A program made the position numbers and the translations under genes. The notes under the pieces were generated by a model. That model saw nothing but the letters and a program-made list of their open reading frames with translations. It did not search any database and was not told the DNA's origin. This document shows positions 14,420 to 21,466 of a stretch of DNA of 22,716 bases, in pieces (within the stretch, counting starts at the first letter, position 1; every line of letters starts with the position of its first letter). Source of the DNA: a virus. Location of the stretch: positions 1-22,716 of the IMG/VR virus record IMGVR_UViG_3300046657_000038. One strand, written 5' to 3'.

Positions 14420-15129
14420 GACGCGCTCCCGTGCCTGAGGTAGTCGACGACGTACTTCCGCCACGGCCCGATCGGCTCGCGCCGGGAGAGGCGATTCGGG
14501 AGGTGATGAAGGATCAGGCCGTCCGCGAGGAGGACCACGGCGTGGTGCGGCACGCTCTCCCTGATCTGAAGGAGGAGGACGTCCCCCGGAGCGACGTCGG
14601 CCGCGTCGATCCGCGCGAAGCCGGCCTCCGGAAACTTCTCCCGGTACATGTCGACGCCGGACCTCCACCACCCCGTCGACCTCGGGAACTCGGGTAGCTT
14701 GATCCTCCGCTCCTGCCAGTAGTACGAGCGGACGAGGGAGTAGCAGTCGCGGACGCCGTGAGCGAAGCTCCTCCCGACGAGCGGCTCGTCGAGGAGGAAG
14801 TCGCCGATCCACACCGGTCCTCCGGCATCCTTCCCGTCGCTCAGCACGATCCCGTAGATGGGGACGCGAGTCTCGATCTGGCTCTCCATGTCCTCGGCCG
14901 ACGGGTTTCCGTTGTGGCGGGGGGCACAGTGGCTGTGGACCACCGCCTCGACCGGGTAGAAGTCCACGAGCGCAGAGGCCGGGAGGACGAAGCTCTCCTC
15001 CGGCTCCGGCGAGACGTTCGCGAGAGGGTGGTACTTCCACGAGCGGACGACGCCACACGACTCGCGCGGGTACTCCCGGAGCGCGTGAGCGCGAGCGGCC
15101 TCGTCGACGTCGGGTCCGAACATGCTCAC
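14416..15129 (-). CDS. K: Lambda K-like tail tip hydrolase (JAMM plus NlpC/P60)
   Basis: 237 residues with two domains. Residues 1-110: a JAMM/MPN metal-binding domain with PRESCG (E23), then H65-S-H67 and S77-x2-D80; the gap between the second His and the Ser is nine residues rather than the usual seven. Residues 118-237: an NlpC/P60 cysteine peptidase domain with catalytic C129 in HGVRDCYSLVRSYYW and H195/H196 in VPHHAVVL. Family knowledge: K-like proteins join the tail tip and may cut peptidoglycan during DNA entry. The GTG at 15129 overlaps the previous stop (GTGA); the ATG at 15123, with GGAG five bases upstream, is a good alternative start. Confidence 0.9.
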   Translation of the reverse strand: MSMFGPDVDEAARAHALREYPRESCGVVRSWKYHPLANVSPEPEESFVLPASALVDFYPVEAVVHSHCAPRHNGNPSAEDMESQIETRVPIYGIVLSDGKDAGGPVWIGDFLLDEPLVGRSFAHGVRDCYSLVRSYYWQERRIKLPEFPRSTGWWRSGVDMYREKFPEAGFARIDAADVAPGDVLLLQIRESVPHHAVVLLADGLILHHLPNRLSRREPIGPWRKYVVDYLRHGSAS

Positions 15130-15314
15130 TCCGTCTTCCTCTTCGTCTCGATCATCAGGTTGCCGACCTCGTCCCTCGACACGACGAGCGCGAGCGGGAG
15201 CTCAAGCTCGTCCGGCCTCAGGAGCATCTTCCCGCCGACCTTCGTGATCACGACGGCGAGGACCTTAGTCGCGATCTCGGAGAACTCGTCGACGGGGACC
15301 TCTGCTGTCGTCAC
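15126..15314 (-). CDS. Small unknown protein between tail tip genes L and K
   Basis: 62 residues from a GTG start at 15314 that overlaps the L stop (GTGA) and has GGGAGG five bases upstream; its own stop overlaps the K start. The sequence has an acidic start (TTAEVPVDEFSEIATKV), two hydrophobic strands (VLAVVITKVGGKMLL; LPLALVVSRDEVGNLMI) and a basic end (ETKRKTE), which suggests a compact alpha/beta or beta fold. Lambda has no gene here, although other lambda-like tail modules sometimes carry a small ORF at this point. The double translational coupling indicates it is made in step with L and K, so a tip assembly role is likely by position only. Confidence 0.7.
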   Translation of the reverse strand: MTTAEVPVDEFSEIATKVLAVVITKVGGKMLLRPDELELPLALVVSRDEVGNLMIETKRKTE

Positions 15315-16018
15315 CTGAACCTCCCGACCCCGGGGAAGCCGCCGAACGGCAGCGAGCCCGTTGGAAACCTCTTCTGACAGCACGTGTCGATCCGCTTGCT
15401 GAAGACCTCGTTGGCTTCCCCGACGACGACGTTCCCGTTGACGTCGAAGATCGTCGCGCCGACGTAGGGGCAGACGACGTGGGTGTAGTCGAACGCGACC
15501 CCGGTCCAGTGACGCGTCCTCCACGGGCACGCGCCCTGGAGCACCGGCCGCCCGGGGAGCTTCCTCCCCTCCTGGTCGATCACGGTCGCAAGCTCCCACT
15601 CGACGAAGAGCTTGTTCTGAGCGACCTTGCGGTCGACGCGGTAGACGTCCGGCGCGTACTCCGCCGTCGGGTCGGCCTCGCTCTCGCCGTCGAGGAACCT
15701 CCGGAACGTCCTGTGCCTCGTCACGATGCACCCGAGGAGGTCGTGGAACGAGATCGCGATCCCGGAGAAGGCGAGGTTCACGTTCGCGACCTTGAGGTGA
15801 GGAGTCGGGAGCGTCCCCGACCCGTCGGCCGCGAACCCGGTCGCCGTCACGGGGATCGGCGCGTAGGTGTTCCCCTGCCACGTCACCGTCGACGACCCGA
15901 AGGCTCCCGCGAGGAAGCGATTGACGCTCCCGCCGAGCGACGTCGCGTCCAGCTCGAACAGCTCGACGAACTCGTCCGTGACGGCTCTCTGACTCAGGGT
16001 CTCGATCGTCTCCGGCAC
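15311..16018 (-). CDS. L: Lambda L-like minor tail protein with Fe-S type cysteines
   Basis: 235 residues, the length of lambda L. The N-terminal half is beta-rich with F-V-E-L-F-E-L-D-A-T and a V-T-W-Q-G-N-T-Y-A-P-I-P motif typical of the L family. The C-terminal domain carries cysteines at 164 (GACPWR), 183 (VVCPYVGA) and 213/214 (DTCCQKRF), matching the set by which lambda L and relatives hold a [4Fe-4S] cluster; Cys97 is extra. L sits at the end of the tail tube and links tube to tip. A GTG start at 16018 follows GGAGG by five bases. The stop overlaps the next small gene. Confidence 0.9.
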   Translation of the reverse strand: MPETIETLSQRAVTDEFVELFELDATSLGGSVNRFLAGAFGSSTVTWQGNTYAPIPVTATGFAADGSGTLPTPHLKVANVNLAFSGIAISFHDLLGCIVTRHRTFRRFLDGESEADPTAEYAPDVYRVDRKVAQNKLFVEWELATVIDQEGRKLPGRPVLQGACPWRTRHWTGVAFDYTHVVCPYVGATIFDVNGNVVVGEANEVFSKRIDTCCQKRFPTGSLPFGGFPGVGRFR

Positions 16019-16031
16019 GGCTTCCTCCGGC

Positions 16032-16394
16032 TCATAGGTCGAACACTCTCTTCAGCTCCACGCGGAGGCTCCTCACGGCGTTCGCCGTCGGGCCTCCAAC
16101 GTAGCTCGGCGTCTTCGAGGTCCACATCCACTTCATCGCGGTCGCCTCCAGGGGGAGAGTGTAGATGAAGGCGACCCCTCCGCCGTGGGCGTCGAAGAAC
16201 CCGTTGATCTCGGCGAACTTCGTCGGGTTCAGGGACGGCCACGTCAGCGACGCCGTCCGGTCCTTGTAGTTCAGTCCGTCCGGGGCACGCTGAGAGTATC
16301 CGTCGCCGAACGGGGCGTTGCGTATACGATCGACGTCGCTGACGGAGCTTCCTCCGGGCGCGGGCGCTACGGACGGGGTGAACGTGTCGGTCAT
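16032..16394 (-). CDS. M: Lambda M-like minor tail protein
   Basis: 120 residues. It has the family's FGDGYSQRAPDGLNYKDRTA segment (about 29-48), a W-P-S-L-N-P-T-K-F-A-E-I motif and the F-F-D-A-H-G-G-G-V-A-F-I-Y stretch. M-like proteins form part of the tail tip hub with L and J; this is family knowledge. The ATG at 16394 overlaps the tape measure stop (ATGA), and only a weak AGGA-like site is seen, so translation is probably coupled. Order H-M-L is conserved with lambda. Confidence 0.9.
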   Translation of the reverse strand: MTDTFTPSVAPAPGGSSVSDVDRIRNAPFGDGYSQRAPDGLNYKDRTASLTWPSLNPTKFAEINGFFDAHGGGVAFIYTLPLEATAMKWMWTSKTPSYVGGPTANAVRSLRVELKRVFDL

Positions 16395-18616
16395 CCTGCG
16401 AGGAGCCCCCTGGGTCTCCGGTGAACGCGTATCCGGTCGTCTATCATCGCCTCGAACTGAGCGCGCATCGCCCGCCCGGTCATCTGGGCCTGCTCCTCGT
16501 CGACGGCGGTCCTCCCGCCCTCGACGACGACGGTCGGGGCGAACGTGATCACGTCGCCTCCTCCGGCCCCGGCTCCCTTCGGGACGACCTTCTCGCCGCG
16601 CTGAAGGAGCGTGAGGAACTCGTCCGACGCCACCCCGCCGCTGTGCATCCGCGGGATCGCCCTGTCGTAGGAGGAGAGGTCGATCGTCCTCGTCGGGAAG
16701 GTCGTCGTCCCGACCTCGCCGCCGGAGTGAGCGACCGCGACCGGTGCCCCGGTGGCGCCGGGAGCCGGGAGGAAGCCGCCGAGAGACGACTGAAGGCTCT
16801 TCGCGATCGGAGCGATGATCAGCATCTTGATTATCATCTCTTCGAGCGAGCGGATGACCTGGAGTCCGAGCGTCCGGAATCCCTCCTTCGCGGAGACCGT
16901 CCCCATCGTGATGTCAGTGAGGCCGGTCGCTAGGTTGTTCAGGGATGTAACGGTGAACTGATCCACCTGCTTCGTCAGATTCCCGAACTCCAGCTCCAGG
17001 CTCTTGAGGCCCGGGAGCGTCGCGGCCCTGACCTGGAGCTGGTCGAAGGCCTCCTTCGACTCCTTCCCGGCGATCTTCGCGGCGAGCGAGAGTTCGTCCG
17101 CGTCCTTTATCCCGGCGCGCGCGGCGTCGTGCTTGACCTGGCGGAGCTTAGTCGTGAACACCTCGTCCTCGCGCGCGACGCCGAGGCTCTCGCGAATCTT
17201 CGCGATCTCCTGCTCGTGAGCGAAGCGGGCCTCGGCTCTTGCTTGGTTGATCGCCTTGATCGTCGTGGTGTTCTTCACCTCCGCCGCGTCGAGTTCGAGG
17301 AGGCGAGCGGTGAGCGTCTGGGCCGGCGTCGCGGCGGCTCCGAGGACCCCCATCATCTCCTTGTTGAGGTTCGCCGCGCGGAGCGTGTCGGCGTTCCTCT
17401 TCTCCAGCGCGGTCATCTCGTCCTTCCGGTTCCCGGCCGGCAAGTTCTTGATCGAGAACGGGTCGAACCCGGGGTCGGTGTCGGGGAGCTTGTTGCGGTC
17501 CCTTATCGCCTCGTTGATTCCGCGAAGAATCCCGAGCGTCCCCTGAAGGACGGCCGACCCCTTGACCGCGGAGCTGCCGACGATGTTCCAGAACTGGTTC
17601 CACTTCGCCATGTCCATCTCTCGAATGATCCGAGAGATGTCGAGGAGCGAGTTCGAGAACGTGTTCATCCCCTCCAGCACCGGGCCGGCGAAGGTCGCCG
17701 TGATGTTCTGCTTCGCGGCCCTCATGTTCTCGTTGATCTTGTCCCCGAGCGTGTCCCAGTGCTCGGCCTGAAGAACCGTTATCCGGTCGACGGACTTGAG
17801 CTGGCGTTCGAGTCCGGCGAGGCCTCCGGCCTCCGCGCTCGCGCCCTGAAGCCGCGTGATCTCGACACCGCCGCGGCCGAAGACCGCGCGAGCGAGCTTG
17901 TTCCTCTGCTCCAGGTCGGCCTTCTGAGACGCCTTGGCGAGGAGGTCCCACGCCTGGGCGAGTTCGGTCGTAAGCGATATCTGCTTCGCAAGCTCCGGGT
18001 CGATCTGGCGCAGCGCGTCGTAGACTGGGCCGGTCGCCTGCTTGATGTCGTCCATCGCGACGGAGAACCTCTCCAACCCGCGGTTCACCGACTCGGCCGT
18101 CACGCCGACCTGAGCCCCGGCCTTCTCCAGGGCCTGGAGCTGAATGACGGAGAGGCCGGTCGTCTCCGAGAAGTCCTTCAGCTTCCCGGCCCGGTCGGCG
18201 AGGTGCATCGCCGCGTCGGCGACCTGCTTCAGGCCGAGCGCGAAGCCGCCGAAGATCGCGGCGGTCGCGAGGCCGCCGGGACCGAGCGCCGTGAGGAGCG
18301 CGCCGACCCTCCCGAGCGAGCCGGCGAGCTGGTTGGCCTGATTCGCGAACTCGCGCATGATCCCGCGCATCGCGGTGAGCTGGTCGGCCGTCCTCCGGTG
18401 AACGTCGAGGCCGCGCGCGGCGTTGTCGTTGGCCGCCTTCGCGGCGGCGGAGTCCTTCGCCCGCTGCTCGGAGAGGGACCGAAAGCGCTGCTGGACCTGC
18501 TCGACGGTCTCGCCGGTCCGGCGCGCGACGGCCTCGTAGTTGCGGAGCTGGTCGGTCCCCTCCTTGAGGGACTTGCTGTCGACCGTTATGCCGAGGGCGG
18601 CGATGTCGTCTGCCAC
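16391..18616 (-). CDS. H: Tail tape measure protein
   Basis: 741 residues, largely alpha-helical with long charged segments. Hydrophobic stretch near residues 104-136 (LLTALGPGGLATAAIFGGFA) and a second near 595-620 (LEEMIIKMLIIAPIAKSL). The C-terminus has the lambda H/phage tape measure end motif: MHSGG...DEFLTLLQRGEKVVP (657-679). The protein sets tail length and is ejected into the host envelope. At about 1.5 angstrom per residue, the length predicts a tail of roughly 110 nm; that figure is an estimate. A GTG start at 18616 follows GAGGAGGG by eight bases, just after the GT stop. Confidence 0.92.
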   Translation of the reverse strand: MADDIAALGITVDSKSLKEGTDQLRNYEAVARRTGETVEQVQQRFRSLSEQRAKDSAAAKAANDNAARGLDVHRRTADQLTAMRGIMREFANQANQLAGSLGRVGALLTALGPGGLATAAIFGGFALGLKQVADAAMHLADRAGKLKDFSETTGLSVIQLQALEKAGAQVGVTAESVNRGLERFSVAMDDIKQATGPVYDALRQIDPELAKQISLTTELAQAWDLLAKASQKADLEQRNKLARAVFGRGGVEITRLQGASAEAGGLAGLERQLKSVDRITVLQAEHWDTLGDKINENMRAAKQNITATFAGPVLEGMNTFSNSLLDISRIIREMDMAKWNQFWNIVGSSAVKGSAVLQGTLGILRGINEAIRDRNKLPDTDPGFDPFSIKNLPAGNRKDEMTALEKRNADTLRAANLNKEMMGVLGAAATPAQTLTARLLELDAAEVKNTTTIKAINQARAEARFAHEQEIAKIRESLGVAREDEVFTTKLRQVKHDAARAGIKDADELSLAAKIAGKESKEAFDQLQVRAATLPGLKSLELEFGNLTKQVDQFTVTSLNNLATGLTDITMGTVSAKEGFRTLGLQVIRSLEEMIIKMLIIAPIAKSLQSSLGGFLPAPGATGAPVAVAHSGGEVGTTTFPTRTIDLSSYDRAIPRMHSGGVASDEFLTLLQRGEKVVPKGAGAGGGDVITFAPTVVVEGGRTAVDEEQAQMTGRAMRAQFEAMIDDRIRVHRRPRGLLAG

Positions 18617-18619
18617 GGA

Positions 18620-19452
18620 CTAGGCCCTCCTCTTCGAGGCGGCGATCTCCGCGAGCGCACGGCCCTCCATCTCCTCGGCCATCTCCTCGGCCGCGGAGAG
18701 CGTCGGCGGGGTCATCCGCTCGCGCTTCTCGTCGAGGTGCTCGCGAAGGGCCACGTCCAGCCTCCTAATCACGCCGACCTCGAACGGGCCGACGTCTATC
18801 CTCATCAGCCTCGACCACGACTCGATCTCCTGGTGAGTGATCGGGCCGAGGTCGTCGAAGCCCGAGGAGCGGCAGAACGAGAGGTCGAGGAACCAGTCCC
18901 AGATGTAGCCGACGTGAGGAGGCGGAAAGTCCTCCTGGTCCGGGTCTCCCTCTACTCGCCGCCACTCCCGTCGCGCTCCTTCGACGAGTTGAGCCGCGAG
19001 GCCGGGATAAAATTTGCGCGCACGCCGACGAACTGGTCGCCCTGGTCCTTCAGCCACGGGTACTTCGTGTAGGCGGCCCGATAGGAGGCCTGATTCGACG
19101 GAGGGACGGTCCCGCCGAGGACGACGTCCCACTTCATGGTCGCGGCGACGAGAAGCTCGATGTCGTCGCGCTCGATCGAGGCCGACATGATCGGGCTCCG
19201 AGTCCGCGCGTTCTGCTGAGCGCGGCGGTCGTTCTGGGCCCGAGAGATCGAGCGGACGGCCTCGCTGTCCTGGCCGTGGTAGGTGATCGTGAACGGTCTC
19301 CCGTCCTCGTGGCGGAGGACGTCCCCGGTCTTCGGGCTCCTGACCTCCATCACGGCTCCGGCGTCCGCCCCGGCGACCGTGTCGAAGTCGGAGATGTCGG
19401 AGGCGACGACGGGGTCCGCCGTCGCCTCGTCGGTCTTGGTCTGGTCGTTCAT
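18620..19452 (-). CDS. GT: Tail assembly chaperone GT, -1 frameshift product
   Basis: This product uses the G start, slips back one base at the A AAT TTT site, and continues in the T frame to the stop at 18622-18620. The expected fusion has 277 residues: 148 from G, then 129 of T beginning YPGLAAQLVEG. The T part carries YIWDWFLDLS, ITHQEIESWSRLM and VIRRLDVALREH, typical of lambda T-like C-termini. In lambda, G and GT coat the tape measure protein and bring tube subunits to it, and the ratio matters. The T frame has no plausible start of its own at the overlap, which supports frameshifting. It ends three bases before the tape measure start. Confidence 0.88.
18952..19452 (-). CDS. G: Tail assembly chaperone G
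   Basis: 166 residues. Acidic N-terminus (residues 1-32), a small beta region (VMEVRSPKTGDVLRHEDGRP, about 34-53) and a helical core with I-E-R-D-D-I-E-L-L-V-A-A-T-M-K-W-D (about 93-109), a pattern common in phage tail assembly chaperones. Eighteen residues follow the slippery site before the stop. Position between tail tube and tape measure genes is diagnostic. The ATG at 19452 has AAGGGA at a good distance, but that string lies in a possible alternative hairpin in the leader. Confidence 0.88.
   Translation of the reverse strand: MNDQTKTDEATADPVVASDISDFDTVAGADAGAVMEVRSPKTGDVLRHEDGRPFTITYHGQDSEAVRSISRAQNDRRAQQNARTRSPIMSASIERDDIELLVAATMKWDVVLGGTVPPSNQASYRAAYTKYPWLKDQGDQFVGVRANFIPASRLNSSKERDGSGGE
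19009..19015 (-). promoter_or_regulatory. Programmed -1 frameshift site
   Basis: On the minus strand GCA-AAT-TTT-ATC contains the heptamer A AAT TTT in the exact X XXY YYZ phase of the G frame. After a one-base slip both tRNAs can re-pair (AAA and TTT), and the new frame stays open for 129 codons with T-like sequence. About 25 bases downstream, CTCGTCG and CGACGGGAG could form an imperfect stem; it lies farther than is usual for a stimulator. Confidence 0.88.
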
Positions 19453-19455
19453 CGC

Positions 19456-19499
19456 GTTCCCTTCTATCTCGAAAGAGGGTTCCCACCCACTCCGGGAAC
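19456..19499 (-). promoter_or_regulatory. Leader of the chaperone gene with alternative stems at the ribosome site
   Basis: On the minus strand GTTCCC (19499-19494) can pair with either of two GGGAAC copies: one at 19484-19479 (nine-base loop) or one at 19461-19456, which contains the AAGGGA ribosome site of G. The two pairings exclude each other. One leaves the ribosome site free; the other hides it. Confidence 0.45.
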
Positions 19500-19508
19500 A
19501 TCCTTAGC

Positions 19509-19527
19509 CCGATTCTAGTTCAATCGG
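19509..19527 (-). repeat. Hairpin/dyad motif, copy 2, just after the tail tube gene
   Basis: On the minus strand CCGATT-GAACTAG-AATCGG is a perfect six-pair inverted repeat with a seven-base loop, starting one base after the tail tube stop. It matches the copy at 4908-4925 in loop, stem and the following GGGyTA bases. No U-tract follows, so a classic intrinsic terminator is not supported. Confidence 0.6.
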
Positions 19528-19528
19528 T

Positions 19529-20239
19529 CTACGGGGCGAGGGTCTCGACGAACGTCTCCGGCCGGAAGCTGATCTCGGTCTTGACCTGACGGAGGTTGTT
19601 AGGTCCCCCGTACCCGGTGCCGAACCCGAAGACCTCGCCCTTCCAGTCCTTCGTCGAGCCGAGCGGAATCTCCGTGTAGGTGTGCGTTCCCGACTGCGTG
19701 CCGGTCGTGACGATCGCAGCTCCGCCGGCAGTCGTCGAGAGCTGGAACGCCGAGGTCGTGAAGCCCGCCGCGATGACGTAGTACGTCGTCCCCGCGACGA
19801 GGCCGGTCGGGAGCGCGCCGGTCGTCGAGAGCTTGACGCGGTCGCCGATGTTCAGGCCGTGGGTCGCGGGCGAGACCGCCGTGAAGACGCCGGGCGAGGC
19901 GATCGTGACCGTGAACGTCCCGGTCGCGGCGAGGCCGCCGTCCGGGTCCTCGACGCGGAAGTTGTAGAGGACCTCGCGCGACGAGGCCGCGGCCTTGAGC
20001 GCGATCTGACCCGGGTCGGTGTTGTTCCGGTTCAGCGTGACCGCGAAGTTCGGGAAGTTCTCCGTCCCCTTCATCGAGTAGGTGACGGGGTTCCCGATCT
20101 CCTCGACGTTGATCGCCGCGAACTGACGCATCACGTCGCCGAGGTTCACGGTGTTCTTGATCTCGACCCAGTCGCTGAGGATCGGAGTCCCCGGCTGAGC
20201 CATCCATAACCTGGTAGCAGCTACTGCGCCAATTCCCAT
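19529..20239 (-). CDS. Major tail tube protein with an apparent inserted domain
   Basis: 236 residues, lambda V-like by position before G. The N-terminal part (about 20-108) has I-L-S-D-W-V-E-I-K-N-T, N-P-V-T-Y-S-M-K-G-T-E-N-F-P and L-Y-N-F-R-V-E-D-P, consistent with a tube fold. Residues 109-191 read like a separate small beta domain: FTAVSPATHGLNIGDRVKLS, then GALPTGLVAGTTYYVI and GTQSGTHTY, a pattern found as a free repeat in other phage virion proteins. The tube fold seems to resume at 193-236 (STKDWKGEVFGFGTGYGGP). It polymerises into the tail tube around the tape measure protein. AGGAGA five bases before the ATG and a stable hairpin upstream fit high expression. Confidence 0.82.
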   Translation of the reverse strand: MGIGAVAATRLWMAQPGTPILSDWVEIKNTVNLGDVMRQFAAINVEEIGNPVTYSMKGTENFPNFAVTLNRNNTDPGQIALKAAASSREVLYNFRVEDPDGGLAATGTFTVTIASPGVFTAVSPATHGLNIGDRVKLSTTGALPTGLVAGTTYYVIAAGFTTSAFQLSTTAGGAAIVTTGTQSGTHTYTEIPLGSTKDWKGEVFGFGTGYGGPNNLRQVKTEISFRPETFVETLAP

Positions 20240-20260
20240 GACGATCTCCTGTTATGTTTC

Positions 20261-20276
20261 GCCGCCGCGAGGCGGC
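20261..20276 (-). promoter_or_regulatory. GC-rich hairpin ahead of the tail tube gene
   Basis: GCCGCC-TCGC-GGCGGC on the minus strand, a perfect six-pair stem with a four-base loop, begins two bases after the stop of the preceding small gene and lies upstream of the tube gene's ribosome site. No U-tract follows. It may protect or mark the 5' end of a processed tube mRNA. Confidence 0.45.
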
Positions 20277-20277
20277 C

Positions 20278-20496
20278 CTAGTCTTCGCTCTCCTTCGAGG
20301 CCGGCGCGGGCGACGGCTCGCTCTCCGGCCGGACGACGAACTCTCCCGTGGTGCGGAGGGTCTCGACGCCGTGGTCCGTGAGCTGGACGCCGCGCTCCGT
20401 CTCTCCGCCCATCATCGTGAGCCACCTGTCGTCCGCGGTCGCGAAGCGACGAAGCTCCCCGCAGGTGTTCGTGATCGAGTACTTCTTCTCGGCCAT
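20278..20496 (-). CDS. Small unknown protein upstream of the tail tube gene
   Basis: 72 residues. A short beta-like core (YSITNTCGELRRFATADDRW; RGVQLTDHGVETLRTTGEF) ends in a low-complexity acidic Pro/Ser/Ala tail (about 56-72). AGAGGAGG lies nine bases before the ATG. It sits where lambda passes directly from U to V. It may be a minor tail or neck protein; no family is recognised. Codon choice matches its neighbours. Confidence 0.65.
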   Translation of the reverse strand: MAEKKYSITNTCGELRRFATADDRWLTMMGGETERGVQLTDHGVETLRTTGEFVVRPESEPSPAPASKESED

Positions 20497-20511
20497 GGTC
20501 TTGGTCCTCCT

Positions 20512-20964
20512 CTATGCCGGGATCGGCGCGTAGCAGAAGTAGGGTATCGAGACTGGTATCATCACCCACGGGTCGGAGTCGATCATCGTCCCGTGGTAGG
20601 GAAGTCGCTGAAGCTCGACCCGGAAGCCGTCCTTCGCGAGGACGAGGCCGCGCTGAAAGTGGTTCGAGACCGACGACGCGATCCGCTTCGGGGCGAGGCC
20701 CCCGGCGTTCATCTTGTAGAAGACGTCGACCTGGAATATCCCGTAGTGCTGGTTGTCTCCTCCGACGTCGACCGAGAGCGCGACGCTGTCCGCCGGTAGG
20801 TTCGTGGCTCGGAGGTAGAAGAACGGGGCGACGTCCTTGTCCGGCTTCGTGAACGTCTTGTTCGGGTACGCCATGCGCGTCTCGTCGATCCCGAGGACGG
20901 CGGCGATCGCCGTGTACCGGTTCAGGAGCGCGCTCTCCGCCGCGACCTCGACGGCGTCCGCCAT
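20512..20964 (-). CDS. Tail terminator protein candidate (lambda U-like position)
   Basis: 150 residues from the ATG at 20964, which shares one base with the stop of the preceding gene (TGATG). It has a helical N-terminus (VEVAAESALLNRYTAIAAVL), then VAPFFYLRATNLPADS, a Q-H-Y-G-I-F-Q-V-D-V-F-Y strand and a strand-rich end with FRVELQRLPYHGTMID. The Y-G-I-F-Q-V-D-V-F strand and the position between an HK97 gp10-like protein and the tube protein fit tail terminators of the gpU/DUF4128 kind, which form the ring closing the tube and joining it to the head. The assignment rests more on position and pattern than on a signature motif. Confidence 0.72.
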   Translation of the reverse strand: MADAVEVAAESALLNRYTAIAAVLGIDETRMAYPNKTFTKPDKDVAPFFYLRATNLPADSVALSVDVGGDNQHYGIFQVDVFYKMNAGGLAPKRIASSVSNHFQRGLVLAKDGFRVELQRLPYHGTMIDSDPWVMIPVSIPYFCYAPIPA

Positions 20965-21413
20965 CAGCCGATCCCCCGGTTGACGGCCGCGCGGGACTGG
21001 GCCTCCTGCGAGACCTCCGCGACGGTCTGCCTCCACTGAAGCGCCGCGAGGCGAACGAAGCCAGAGGGAGCCTGAGACGAGTGACCGGCTTCGAGGGCGC
21101 CGACGTAGTTCGCCGTCCACCCGACGTAGATCGTGTCGCCGAGGACGGCCCCGGCGATGACGAGGTTGATCTCGCCCTGGTCCCACGAGACCGCGCCGCC
21201 GCCCTCGTTCTTGAAGTTCGGGTCGATCATCGGCATCTCCGAGAGCGACGCGCGGATGCTCGCCCGCGCGAACCCGGTGTCGACCGGGATGCGGCGCTGG
21301 GCGATCGAGACCGTCCGCTTCGTGCTCTCGCGGAAGACGGCGAGCATCCTCGCCTCGGTCGCGGCGACCCACTTCGAGACGTCGGCTCCGAACTGGAGGT
21401 TGTTGACGGCCAC
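20964..21413 (-). CDS. HK97 gp10 / lambda Z-like tail completion protein
   Basis: 149 residues. The core family pattern is clear: a long N-terminal helix, I-P-V-D-T-G-F-A-R-A-S-I (42-53), then a strand with I-Y-V-G-W-T-A-N-Y-V-G-A-L-E-A-G-H and S-G-F-V near the end. This family works at the head-tail joint or completes the tail. I use the GTG at 21413, which overlaps the stop of the mini-ORF (TAGTG) and has GAGG upstream. The stop overlaps the next start. Confidence 0.85.
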   Translation of the reverse strand: MAVNNLQFGADVSKWVAATEARMLAVFRESTKRTVSIAQRRIPVDTGFARASIRASLSEMPMIDPNFKNEGGGAVSWDQGEINLVIAGAVLGDTIYVGWTANYVGALEAGHSSQAPSGFVRLAALQWRQTVAEVSQEAQSRAAVNRGIG

Positions 21414-21466
21414 TAGTACGGCCTCGGCTTCCGCGGCGGCTTAGGCTTCTTCTTCGACCTGATCAT
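21413..21466 (-). CDS. 17-residue basic mini-ORF, coupled at both ends
   Basis: Sequence MIRSKKKPKPPRKPRPY, ten of 17 residues basic or proline-flanked basic. The ATG overlaps the stop of the upstream gene (ATGA), with GGAGGAG seven to eight bases upstream, and its TAG overlaps the GTG of the gp10-like gene (TAGTG). It fills exactly the gap between two genes. It may be a true microprotein or a leader whose translation couples the flanking genes. Its size alone gives no statistical support. Confidence 0.45.
   Translation of the reverse strand: MIRSKKKPKPPRKPRPY

Noticed and set aside
11417-14443. A 1008-codon plus-strand open frame across J and I
   Set aside because: It is antisense to clear J and I genes, is extremely rich in Arg, Asp and Glu, has no domain pattern and arises from the C/G-ending codons of the minus strand.
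19509-19527. An intrinsic terminator after the tail tube gene
   Set aside because: The stem is short and AT-containing, and no U-tract follows on the minus strand.
20965-21372. An upstream extension of the tail terminator candidate
   Set aside because: It is an Arg-rich out-of-frame reading of the gp10-like gene; the ATG at 20964 overlaps that gene's stop.
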